Shown piece after piece: positions 22,952 through 32,311 of a stretch of 64,000 nt of DNA. Positions within the stretch are counted from its first letter, which is position 1. Every line of letters begins with the position of its first letter. A model generated the notes under the pieces. The model worked only from the letters and a program-made list of their open reading frames with translations. It did not search any database and had not been told where the DNA came from. A program made the translations under genes and the position numbers. This stretch comes from CAYYDE01 sp964470525 (GTDB lineage Bacteria; Patescibacteriota; Gracilibacteria; BD1-5; UBA6164), in the NCBI GenBank assembly GCA_964470525.1, contig CAYYDE010000004.1, positions 62,001 to 126,000 on the forward strand, written 5' to 3'.

Positions 22952-24148
22952 ATGGATTTTAGAAAAGATTTTCCTATTTTTACATCTCAACCAGATCTTG
23001 TATTTTTGGATAGTACTTCTTCGAGTCAAAAGCCAGCATATGTTATTGATGCACTTACTTCATATCTACAAACAGGATATTCTAATATTCATAGAGGATT
23101 ATATGATCTTGCCATTCAAAGTGAAAAAATGTATTTTGATAGCAAAAAAAAGGTAGCAAAAAATATATGAGATGTTGATTTTAAGGAAATTATCTATACG
23201 TATAATTCAAATTATGCACTCAATATTATTTCACAAACTCTCAAATATAATCAAATTCTCAAAGCATGAGATAAAGTTTTGCTTTCTATTGTAGAACATC
23301 ATTCAAATATTGTTCCGTGGCTCATTTTAAAAGAAGAAATCTGAATTGAAGTAGAATTTGTAAAAGTTACAGATAATTTTGATCTTGATTTTGATGATTT
23401 TGAAAAAAAATACACTCCAAATACCAAAGTCATAGCTCTCACTCATATTTCGAATGTTACCGGACAAATTTTTGATTTGGAAAAAATTGGGAAACTCAAA
23501 AGACCAGAAACACTTTTTGTCGTGGATGCGAGCCAAAGTATTCCTCATATGGAAGTAGATGTGAAAAAAATGAATTGTGATTTTCTCTTTTTTACCGGAC
23601 ATAAAATATTTGCAGAAGCCTGAATCGGAGTATGGTGGTGAAAAAAAGAAATTCTTGAAAATTTAAAGCCAATATTTTCTTGAGGTGGAGCAATCAACGA
23701 AGTAAAAGAAACATGTTTTAAATCTTGAGCTCTTCCATTTCGTTTTGAACCAGGGACTCCAAATGTGAACGGAGCACTTTCTCTTCTCAAAGCTTTTGAG
23801 TACATAGAAAATATTGGATGATTTGAAAAAGTTGAAGAAGTAGAAAAAAGTTTAGTAGAATATGCTTTAGAAAAATTTCAAAAATTTCCACAAATTCATT
23901 TGATTGGAAGTAAAAATCCTCAAAAAAGAGTGTGAGTTTTTAGCTTTTATATTGACTCAGTACACGCACTTGATATCGCTGATATGATGGCAGAACATCA
24001 TATTTGCATCAGAGCTGGGCAACACTGTACTGAACCATTTATGGATTCACTCTGAATCAAAGCAAGCGCAAGAATGAGTTTATATATTTACAATACCTTT
24101 GAAGATATTGATAGATTTTTTGAAGTATTAGAAAAAAATTTTCTATAA
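22952..24148 (+). CDS. sufS: Cysteine desulfurase SufS
   Basis: SufS is a PLP enzyme that releases sulfur from cysteine for the SUF scaffold. The 398-residue protein begins MDFRKDFPIFTSQPDLVFLD, with the conserved Ser-rich DSTSSSQKPAYVIDAL, HHSNIVPWLILKEE, VVDASQSIPHMEVDVKKMNC and the PLP lysine in FLFFTGHKIFAEAGIGVWWG. The catalytic cysteine is in IRAGQHCTEPFMD near residue 358. It closes the sufBDS run and is followed by a strong terminator. Confidence 0.95.
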
Positions 24149-24190
24149 AAAAATAACCCCGGGGTATAAATACCCCGGGGTTATTTTTTT
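24148..24190. terminator. Strong bidirectional terminator between sufS and the pilin operon
   Basis: AATAACCCCGGGGTA-TAAA-TACCCCGGGGTTATT is a perfect GC-rich stem flanked by A and T runs, unusually strong for this AT-rich sequence. Confidence 0.92.
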
Positions 24191-25142
24191 ATTCAATAAA
24201 ACTCCATCAATAATATGTTTCAACTATTTGTGGAAAATAATATTTCCTTTTTTCAAATCCATTGCTGTCATCAAGTCATACTATGTATAAAGGATTTTGT
24301 CATTCATCAAAAGCTTCGTATGAATATGTCAAAACTTCATTTTCGGAGGTATTTTCAAGTAAGATTGCGTAATCAAAATTTTCTCTATCAAAAATATACG
24401 GAGTTCCACTTTCTCAAATATTTCCATCAATGAGAAGATTTCCACTCAAAGATGAAACAGGAGATTCTACATCTGAAATGATTTGAATTTCTTTATTTTT
24501 CAAAAAAATATTTTTATCAAAACGTAAAACTCTGACTTTTGATGAAATATGACTGAGATCAATTTTTACTGAAAATCTTGTAGTATCTCAGAGAAGTTTG
24601 GGAGTATTTGGAGCATTACTTTGATTATTTGGATTAAATGAAATGAGTTGAGTGAGAGTATCATTAAAGACTCATATTGTTTTTTTCTCTCCAGGTCAAA
24701 GTATTCCAACAGCATATCGACGAGCAAAATCATCATTATCTTCTACTTGAGAATTGCTTGTCACGAGACTGGAAATATTTCCATCATAAAAACTCGCTGT
24801 AAAATCATCATTATTTCCACTATCATCGATTCCATCAGGAGTATTTATCCATTCTCATCATTCGCAAATAGCAGGAAGAGGAGGTGTGTCAAATTGTATG
24901 AGTCATCCACTACAGGAAAGAATATCTTCTCACAATCCATCAGTATTGGTGAGAGTAGAAAATTTTCATACGATATTTTCTTGATTTTTTTGATGATTTT
25001 TTATTTGTTCTTGTTGAAGTTGATTATCCAAAAAATACGTATCAATATTATGCATATTCCAAACAATCAAAGCAAAAAGTCATAATACCAAAGTCATCAA
25101 AATCACCAATACCATAAAAAAACCATCATTATTTTTTTTCAT
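24189..25142 (-). CDS. Minor pilin-like protein (PilX-type N-terminus)
   Basis: The 317-residue protein opens MKKNNDG then FFMVLVILMTLVLGLFALIV, a prepilin-like leader with Gly at the cut site and a hydrophobic helix lacking the +5 Glu, as in PilX/PulK-type minor pilins. The remainder is a secreted Asn/Asp-rich domain with a few cysteines and no recognised fold. It is the last gene of the five-gene pilin operon and starts 11 bp after the previous gene. About 14 glycines are TGA. Confidence 0.75.
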
Positions 25143-25153
25143 TTGTATTTGGA

Positions 25154-25801
25154 TTAGTGAATAAATGAGATTCACACACTTGGAAAATCATAATTATTTA
25201 AAATATCCTGAAAAGTCATTTCGTAAAAATCTGGAAATGCTTTTGTAGTGAAGCGAATATCGATTTTAATATTTTGAGAATTTTGTATTTTGGTGATTCA
25301 GAGTTTTGAGAGAAAAACGTGAGGAAAGTATCAAATTTTTTCTTGAGAAAGATTGGTAAAAAAGTTTGTTGGATCAGTTTTGTACTGAATAATTTCGCTT
25401 TGATTCAACAAAATATATGCTGGATGCCAACGAGAATATTGTTGTACATCTCACAGCGTAAATACTTCATTTCGTACATCATACGCTCCAAGAATGACTC
25501 CAGAAGTTTCATCTCAAGAAGTCAGAAGGACTTGCGAAAATCATTTTAAACTTCCAGGAAAAATATCTCAAGAAATACTTTGTACTTCAGGAAAATCTTT
25601 TTTCCAATTTTGCATTTGAGTTTTCCAATCTTGAATATCTCAAAAAGCCCTTGCTTTGAGGTGGACGGAAGTGTATCCAGTCGCTACCAAATCAAAGTAA
25701 AATATTGCTCAGCTGATCAAAGTCACAATCAGAGTAATACTTACAATGAGTTCTGCAAGGGTAAATCAAGAATTATTTCATAATATAGGAAATTTTTTCA
25801 T
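25154..25801 (-). CDS. Prepilin-type protein with GFTLAE N-terminal motif
   Basis: The 215-residue protein starts MKKFPILGNNSG then FTLAELIVSITLIVTLISGA, a canonical class III leader. The cleavage-site glycine itself is a TGA codon. The rest is a globular domain with RWHPAYILLNQSEIIQY and no clear homology by eye. Its start overlaps the end of the previous gene by 29 bp in another frame, which implies translational coupling within the operon. Confidence 0.8.
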
Positions 25802-26198
25802 TGGCAAAAAGGGAAGTTTTTACTTGATAAATAGTGTAGGAAATACCCTGAATTTCTTTGGTACCAATCACCGTAATTTCGTGAAAATTTTGAGTGATAT
25901 CTTCATCAAAAAATCACAATCTTTCTCACGCATCTCTCGGATCTAGAGAAATATCAAAACTATTTCCTCAATGGGTAAAATAAAAAGTATTTCCCACATT
26001 GAGTTCAGGAATTTCTCAAGTATGTAAAAGATCTCACACATAGCTATGAAAATAAATATTTTGCAACGCTATTTTTGTCTCAAACTCTCTATCCATCAAG
26101 AAGCTAAAGCTCAGCACGATGCTCCCAGCAGTCATCACAAGAATCGTGACTCCCACGATGATTTCAGCCAAAGAAAATCCAGAAAAAGAATGTTTCAT
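25773..26198 (-). CDS. Prepilin-type protein with GFSLAE N-terminal motif
   Basis: The 141-residue protein begins MKHSFSG then FSLAEIIVGVTILVMTAGSI with the usual Glu at +5, and a short globular part ending TSLFANEKISYIMK. Its size and pseudopilin start fit a minor pilin (GspH/I or PilV class). It overlaps the next gene and follows the DUF1554-like gene by 12 bp. Several glycines after the first third are TGA. Confidence 0.8.
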
Positions 26199-26210
26199 AA
26201 AAGAAAGGGA

Positions 26211-27020
26211 TTATATTTCGAGACAATAGAGGTGATAAGGTCATTGACAATCTCCAGTTGTATAATATAGCCATTGGTTATTATTCGTAGTATAATTATA
26301 TCATAAAGATGTATAATACAGATTTGTTCATGCATTAGTTCAATACGTCCAATTATTACAATTATTTGTTGTTGCTGTATTTACTCTATATGTATCTCAA
26401 GATACCATTGTTCCTGTCCAAACATATTTGTTTGTTTGTGTTCATCATCTTTCATCTTTATCAATTAAGATGCTATTAATTCATGTGTTGTTAAATGTAG
26501 CAGGAAAACCAAAATCTGGACGAATAAAATAATTAATCGCTGTAGTATTATCAAATATAGTAACTCATTGGGGAGTGACTATTTTACTATGTAGAAAAGG
26601 AAATCTTCATTTGAGAGGAGTGTTGTTATCAGATAATAAAGCCATCCATCTTTTTCCTTTTACTGCAGGTAATGAAGCTGCATTATCTGCGAGTCATTGA
26701 CATATCGCATCTGCTCCTCAAAGTCCTCAATGACCTCAATTGTATGTTTGACTCGTAATAAACATGATTTTTGGAGTTTTTTTAATACCAAGTGATTCTG
26801 AAATTGCTTGGAGACTCATCGTATCACGTTCAAATATTCCTCATACTTTTGAAAGTATTGGACTACTGAGTGATTGATTTCATGCATCACTTGGAGTCGT
26901 TGAGAGCTGTTGAAACGCTTGCACTCCCATGAGTGCAGCAATTGCCCCGAGCATGATGATGGCTCAGGTAAGAAAGTTTTTTGTAAGAGCGCTTACAAAT
27001 GCTATAATTTTTGTTTTCAT
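26211..27020 (-). CDS. DUF1554-type (lectin-like) protein in pilin operon
   Basis: The 269-residue protein has an N-terminal hydrophobic helix (FLTGAIIMLGAIAALMGVQAF) without a clear prepilin cut site. Its domain contains KIMFITSQTYNGGHGGLGGA, DAICQGLADNAA, KRWMALLSDNNTPL and a C-terminal NNQWLYYTTGDCQGPYHLYC. This pattern matches DUF1554 (TSxxYxGxxGGLxGADxxCQxxA ... W ... C ... LYC), which I relate to lectin-like secreted domains. Most of those glycines are TGA. It lies between two pilin genes and may be a tip or adhesin subunit; the role is inferred. Confidence 0.72.
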
Positions 27021-27055
27021 AGTATCAAAATTATAAATATAAATTTTTTAAAACA

Positions 27056-29890
27056 TTATTGTGCGAGATCTGCTCCGTTGAAATTAATCCATCCAAGCAT
27101 TTCAGATTGAGCATATCAGGTAGCAGTTCCATTGTTATGAAACGTGACTCATGACATATTTATCCATCCAAATATCTCGGATAGTGCGTATCATGAGAGT
27201 TGTCAGGTTGTCATATTTCTAGTTACTGATGCTCCACAGCTTGCTTCAAAACAAATCCATCCAGCTATTTCACTACTTGCCATACCAGTGACTCCAGAGT
27301 CATACACTTCTATATGAAGCTTGATCCATCCGAGAGTTTCACTCATAACATAGTGTTCAAATGGTACCATCCATCCTTCGGCTCTGGCTTTGAGAGTGAG
27401 GTCATAGGTATAATTTCTGTTTGCAATGGTTTGGTTCAGAAGTACAGCTGAAATAACATTTCTATTATAAAAAGGAATATCTACATCACCTCTAAAATAA
27501 AATGTTATACTACAATTACTATTTTTTGGAATCATAAATCATTTTCCGATTCAAGTTCCTGATGGACTTGAGAGACAATTATTGTTTTTCCATAATATAT
27601 TTTCTACTCCATTTGACCCAATATCTATGACAAATTTTTCTCATGGCAGTCAGCTATCTTGCCAAGAACTGGCATTGTTTGGATCTCATGAGAGTGGAGA
27701 GATGACAGTTATAGGGAAATCATAAGATTTGGTATTTCCAAAGGCATCGATATATGAAGTATTTTGTCCGTTCATTCAGATTCTAAAAAAGGCATCTTGA
27801 GAGTGAGAATTTTCTATGGTATAGGTAAGACTTTTCCAATATCCATAAGTTTCTCCTCAGAGTCATCCGATACGAGTTGAGGTTCCAAAATCATTGTTTG
27901 TGGCATCACTCGATGGTTCAAGAATTTGTTTGGTATTTCACATGTATGTGAAGGTGAGAGGAGTGGAGGTAAATCCACTTGATTTCATAGAGAGTGCTGT
28001 TGGAGTGGTAAAATTGGTTGTCCAAGTAGCAAGAGGATCAATATTTGTGACTTCAAAATATCACATTATTTTTGAGGTTGTCGTGATAGAGCTATCACCA
28101 CGAGCATGAAGAGTGAAAAAACACGTTGTTTTTCCCATTACGTCATATCATCCAGTTGAACTATTATACAGACATCCATTTCAGGGTTTCCAGAAAAGAT
28201 TATTTGCAATTCCTTCTTCTCAGACATCAAGAACGGTACCAATATTTGAATTATCAAAGCTTGCATTTGCTGCATTAGTGAATTCTACTCCACTTGAAGT
28301 AAGTCAAAGTTTGAGTTTAAATTTGGCCCTTCCGTCTGAGTTATTGGTGATTTTATACTGAAGAATTTTTTCTCATCCATAATATTTATCGGTAATTCTT
28401 TGTGAGGTTCCAAAATCATTGAGTTTTCCATCCAGTGGAGTTCCGTTTGGGGCAATATAAGTAATGACAACATCATTTGCATTACATACAACTATTCCAC
28501 TTTCACAATTGTTTACACCAGGATCTGGGGAAGGAGAGATACTTCCTCAGTTCTCACCTCAACCATTATTTCATCAACCATCAGGATTTGGGAGAGTCGA
28601 GAAAGTATAGGTAATACTTGAGATACAATTTATTCCGTCACACGCTTCAACGTACCAATTATAGGTTGTTCCATAATTGAGACCTGAATATCAAAAACTA
28701 GTGGTTGTTTGATTTTCACTTACGAGATTTGGAGTATGTGTTCCAAGATAGATATTATAACGAACATTATTTCAACGAACTCCATACCAAGAAAGGATTC
28801 CAGAAAGAGGAAGATTATAACCACCATTATTTGGAGTAGCGAGAAGCGGAGCATTGATATTTATTTTACATCAAGGAGTTCCATCTGTTTTTGGAGTATA
28901 TCCACTACCACATCCAGTCCATTGACATGTATTGCTAAAAATTGCTCCTGCTCAAAGATTGGCACAATTATAATAAAAATCACTTTCAGGCTTCATAACT
29001 CCACTTCCAGAGCTTCCATCACAAGTTTTGTATTTCCATCATATTTGAGATCAAAGAGTGGTTCAAGGCATATATTCTACATCATTTTCTCCATGATAAT
29101 ACGTAAATGATGGATTGAGCACTCATTCACAGCTTCCATAATTTCCAGTTCCACCATCTTTACTTACAAGTGATACTCCTGAGAGAAGACTTGGAAGGTC
29201 TGTAGCATAAGAGATAGGTTTTCCATTCATATCATATCAGAGATTGAGAGATTGTCCGTTGAGAATCACTTTTGCAATATTTGGATATCCATTTACATCA
29301 TTACTTGAAATATCGAGTGTGGTGGTTTCGAGTGGATTCACAGCATATAAAAGCCCAGGAAATCATAATGGGTTTCTAGGAATAAAATTTCCTTCTACAT
29401 ACGCTACCAGATTATAATCAGGATTTGCATAAGCTTGTTTGAGAGGAAGTTGCGCTACAAGATTTTCTCTTTTTTGTAGAGTGGTAGTGAGTTGATAGGA
29501 AATTCTATCTCTACTAATACTATACATATAAGGAAGTTTTGTTTTTGGGTCAACTGGTACTTTTACCATTCAAATTTTTCCTGCAAGATATTCAGTAAAA
29601 TATCATTGCGTTGCAAGAATAGGATTTCCAGGAGCAACTATTGTATTATCAATAATTTGAGTTGCACCACTTCATCATTCGTGAGTTGGATAGAGAAGAG
29701 AATGATTTCTTCTATAACTATCAAGATACACACGAATTCATTGAATATCAGTGACTCTTTTTGCATCATTTCCATTTTTAATATATGAAAACGAACTAAT
29801 CGTTGCAAGAGTGACAAGAATAGCAAGAATAGTGATAACAACAATGAGTTCAACTAAAGAAAAACCTGATTTTTGTTTGAGTGTATTCAT
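27056..29890 (-). CDS. Large pilin-like surface protein with FnIII-like module and SExxGWI repeats
   Basis: The 944-residue frame begins MNTLKQKSG then FSLVELIVVITILAILVTLA, a standard prepilin signal fused to a very large extracellular part. Around residues 150-330 lies a Cys-containing region (CECVLNPSFTYYHGEND, GCGSGYTPKTDGTPCC). An FnIII-like module follows (GILSWYGVGGNNVRYNIYLG, then GLNYGTTYNWYVEACDG). Two long beta-rich repeats with WxxxLTYTI-like cores come next, then four C-terminal motifs (SETLGWIKL, SEIAGWICF, SEIFGWINM, SEMLGWINF). It is the first gene of the operon with its own promoter. Very frequent TGA glycines destroy it under the standard code. Confidence 0.82.
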
Positions 29891-29920
29891 AGGCTCAAAT
29901 GATTATAAAATATTAATGGC

Positions 29921-29948
29921 ATTTTAACATATAAAAAGTAAAAATCAA
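29921..29948 (-). promoter_or_regulatory. Promoter of the five-gene pilin operon
   Basis: Minus-strand TTGATT (29948-29943) and TAAAAT (29926-29921) with a 16-bp spacer, about 31 bp upstream of the ATG. Confidence 0.6.
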
Positions 29949-29989
29949 GTGAAAAAATATCTGGTAAAATTTTGAAAAAATTTTACAAA

Positions 29990-30024
29990 AAAAGAATTAT
30001 TACTAAAATAGTAATAATTCTTTT
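29990..30024 (-). terminator. Terminator after the small membrane-protein gene
   Basis: AAAAGAATTATTACTA-AAA-TAGTAATAATTCTTTT is a perfect palindrome just past the stop of the 30036-30272 gene. Confidence 0.75.
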
Positions 30025-30035
30025 AAAGAAATACT

Positions 30036-30272
30036 TTATTTATTCATATAGCGAAAAATTTTAAATCTATTGCTTTCAAAACTTTTTCAAAATAGGAGAT
30101 AAAAAAGAAGAAAAAAAACAAAAACAGTTATAATTCAAACAGGAATCGATATTTGATACATTTCTTGTATTCACAAAAGAGGGAGAATATAGAGATTTCA
30201 AATGACACTTATTCCAACTCACAACATTGATATAATTGTTACCAAAAGAGGAACTACTAAAAAAATTAACAT
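30036..30272 (-). CDS. Small two-helix membrane protein
   Basis: The 78-residue frame (MLIFLVVPLLVTIISMLGVG...) is visible only with TGA as Gly, four times. It predicts two or three membrane segments (IFLVVPLLVTIISMLGVGI and VGIITVFVFFLLFYLLFG) and a short basic tail (NRFKIFRYMNK). It is divergent from the sufU-like gene and ends before a good terminator, which supports it as real. No family recognised. Confidence 0.55.
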
Positions 30273-30354
30273 AAAATAAAGTTATAAAATAACGATAGTA
30301 TTATAATATAAGAAAAAACAATTCGCAAGTTTATTTTTTTAAAATCATCAAAAT

Positions 30355-30753
30355 ATGAATGAAATAATTACCTTTTATAGCAAAACTCCACCAAATAAGT
30401 TTGTTATGGAAAACTATACAGTAAAACACGCAGAAGAAAACAGAAGCTGTAGTGATAGTATAGAAGTATATTTAAAAATAGAAAATAATATTATTACAGA
30501 CTGGTCTTTTGAAGGAATCACCTCAATTATTACAACAGCCACAGCATCTGTGTTTTGAGAAAGTATTGTAGGAATGAATTTGGAAGAAGTGATGACAAAA
30601 GATTATTCAACAATTGTTGAGCTTGTAGGACAAGAAATTTCTCCACGTAGACAAAAATGAGCTGTCTTTGGATTACTCGCAACTCGTAATGCGATTCATA
30701 AATATCTCAAAGACGGAAAAACAGACGATCTTTTAACCGTATTACCAGAATAA
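30355..30753 (+). CDS. SufU/NifU-N-like Fe-S scaffold protein, two of three ligand cysteines missing
   Basis: The 132-residue protein follows the IscU/SufU fold pattern: FYSKTPPNKFVMENYTVKHA, the C-x-D motif RSCSDSIEVYLKIENNII, FEGITSIITTATASVFGESI and RRQKGAVFGLLATRNAIHKY. C32 and D34 of the first motif are kept, but the family cysteines in the second (GxGC) and third (xxKC) motifs are replaced by non-cysteine residues. It may therefore be a SUF accessory or modified scaffold. It is followed after 1 bp by an Rrf2 regulator. Confidence 0.8.
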
Positions 30754-30754
30754 T

Positions 30755-31153
30755 ATGATAAAACTTTCAAAAAAATGAGACTATGGGCTCAAAGCTATGG
30801 TGTATCTTGGGAAACATACAGAAGAAATTACAAAAATTTCAGAAATTTCTCAAAATCTTGGGATAAGTGAATGATTTTTACGTCGCATCATCAACGATCT
30901 TGAAAAAGCTCAACTCGTACAAACTATCAAAGGAAGAAACGGGGGAGTGCGTATTTGAAAAACACTCAAAGAAATATGTTTGTATGATATTTTTTTAAGT
31001 GTATGAGAAGAACTCAATATTACTGATTGTACAGCATGAGTGTATTGTCAAAAAAAAGAAAGTTGTATTACAACTGATGTGCTTTGATGATTACAAAAAG
31101 GGTTTAATACTCTTTTGCATCTCTATACACTTGATAAAATAATAAAAAAATAA
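30755..31153 (+). CDS. Rrf2/IscR-family transcriptional regulator
   Basis: The 132-residue winged-helix protein starts MIKLSKKGDYGLKAMVYLGK, has the recognition region ISEISQNLGISEGFLRRIIN and the wing LVQTIKGRNGGVRIGKTLKE, then a three-Cys cluster (TDCTAGVYCQKKESC) that in IscR and relatives binds an Fe-S cluster. It follows the sufU-like gene by 1 bp and likely senses Fe-S status to control the suf genes. The regulatory target is inferred. Confidence 0.9.
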
Positions 31154-31179
31154 AGACTTTATTTAAAGTCTTTATTTTT
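31146..31179. terminator. Bidirectional terminator between the Rrf2 gene and rplA
   Basis: AATAAAGACTTT-ATTT-AAAGTCTTTATT stem with flanking A and T runs between convergent genes. Confidence 0.85.
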
Positions 31180-31180
31180 T

Positions 31181-31864
31181 TTATTGAACATCTAATTTAA
31201 TAGAAGGTCCCATAGCATTACAAATGAATACAGTATTGATGTATTTTCCTTTTGCTCCACTTGGTTTTACTTCTTTAATCGTATCGATGAATTTTGAAAG
31301 ATTTTGCGTAAGTTTTTCTTTCCCAAATGATAATTTTCCAAAAATTGAGTGAACATTTCCTTGTTTATCAGTTTTGAATTCAAATTTCCCTGCTGCAATT
31401 TCTTTAATAACAGCTACGAGATCTTCTCCTACTGTACCAGTTTTTGGATTTGGCATAAGTCCTTTTGGTCCAAGTACTCTTGCGATTTTCCCCATTTGTC
31501 TCATCATTGAAGGAGTAGCCACACAGATATCAAAATCAAGAGCAGTTTCTCCACTTGCGATTGAATTTACTAATTCTTCACCACCAGCAACAACTGCACC
31601 AGCAGCTTTTAAATCAGCTTCAGAGTGAGAATCAGAAAAAGCACAAACTTTTACTGTTTTTCCTGTTCCATTTGGAAGAGAAAGAGTTGTTCTGATCATT
31701 TGATCAGCATATTTTGGATCAAGATTAAGATTGAAATGAACTTCTACTGTAGGATCAAATTTTACAGTATTTGTTTTTTCAAGAAGTTCAATAGCTTCTT
31801 CAATAGAGTAAGCTATTTCTTTGTTTACAAGCTCTACAGCTTTGTTATATTTTTTCCCTGCCAT
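31181..31864 (-). CDS. rplA: 50S ribosomal protein L1
   Basis: L1 binds 23S rRNA at the mobile stalk and in many bacteria represses its own mRNA. The 227-residue protein shows MAGKKYNKAVELVNKEIAYS, PTVEVHFNLNLDPKYADQMI, GKIARVLGPKGLMPNPKTGT and VKPSGAKGKYINTVFICNAM. None of its roughly 19 glycines is a TGA codon, unlike surface-protein genes in the window. No rplK is adjacent. Confidence 0.97.
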   Translation of the reverse strand: MAGKKYNKAVELVNKEIAYSIEEAIELLEKTNTVKFDPTVEVHFNLNLDPKYADQMIRTTLSLPNGTGKTVKVCAFSDSHSEADLKAAGAVVAGGEELVNSIASGETALDFDICVATPSMMRQMGKIARVLGPKGLMPNPKTGTVGEDLVAVIKEIAAGKFEFKTDKQGNVHSIFGKLSFGKEKLTQNLSKFIDTIKEVKPSGAKGKYINTVFICNAMGPSIKLDVQ

Positions 31865-31895
31865 AATAATAGTTTTAAATAATAAAGGTTATAGC

Positions 31896-31925
31896 GAATC
31901 TTTTTAGAAAGATTCTTCCTTAAAA
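31896..31925 (-). promoter_or_regulatory. Hairpins in the rplA 5' leader
   Basis: The minus-strand leader contains a short CCTTTTAAGG palindrome followed by GAATCTTT-CTA-AAAAGATTC. Their position between promoter and rplA would suit an L1 autoregulatory target, but no L1-binding consensus was identified. Confidence 0.35.
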
Positions 31926-31934
31926 GGCTTCGGA

Positions 31935-31962
31935 ATTATAGTAAAAAAAAAGAAAAAAGCAA
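31935..31962 (-). promoter_or_regulatory. Promoter of rplA
   Basis: Minus-strand TTGCTT (31962-31957) and TATAAT (31940-31935), 16-bp spacer, about 70 bp upstream of the ATG. Confidence 0.6.
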
Positions 31963-31965
31963 GTT

Positions 31966-32223
31966 TTATTTTTTGTTTTTTTCTACTGGATCATATCATC
32001 ATTTTGACCAAGGCATACATCTTAAAATTCTCAAAGTTCCTTTTGAGACTCATACTATAGTTCCTTTTTTTTCTATTGCCTCAATCATATATTCACTACA
32101 CGTTGGAATATGACGACAATAAGGAGGTTTATGCAAGGATTTTGCCCAAAACGAATGATCTGGGGAAAGATATTTTTGATAGTTTTTTACAGCTTGTATA
32201 AGGATTTTTTGAGAAATATTCAT
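31966..32223 (-). CDS. yidD: Membrane protein insertion efficiency factor YidD
   Basis: YidD assists YidC-dependent membrane protein insertion. The 85-residue protein has LIQAVKNYQKYLSPDHSFWA, the signature YCRHIPTCSEYMIEAIEKKG and RILRCMPWSKGGYDPVEK. The conserved GG before YDPV is encoded TGA-TGA, and the G after IV (family G-x2-G) is also TGA. It is a short single gene downstream of the foreign-looking 32312 gene on the same strand. Confidence 0.95.
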
Positions 32224-32272
32224 AAGTATTCTTGAGAAATATTAAGACAATTATATAGAAAATTTTAAAAAA

Positions 32273-32303
32273 GAAAAGCCTCTTTGTAAGAAAGAGGCTT
32301 TTT
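32273..32303 (-). terminator. Terminator of the 32312-33340 gene
   Basis: On the minus strand AAAAGCCTCTTT-CTTAC-AAAGAGGCTTTT followed by a T-rich tract begins about 9 bp after the TGA of the upstream gene. Confidence 0.85.
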
Positions 32304-32311
32304 ATATATTT

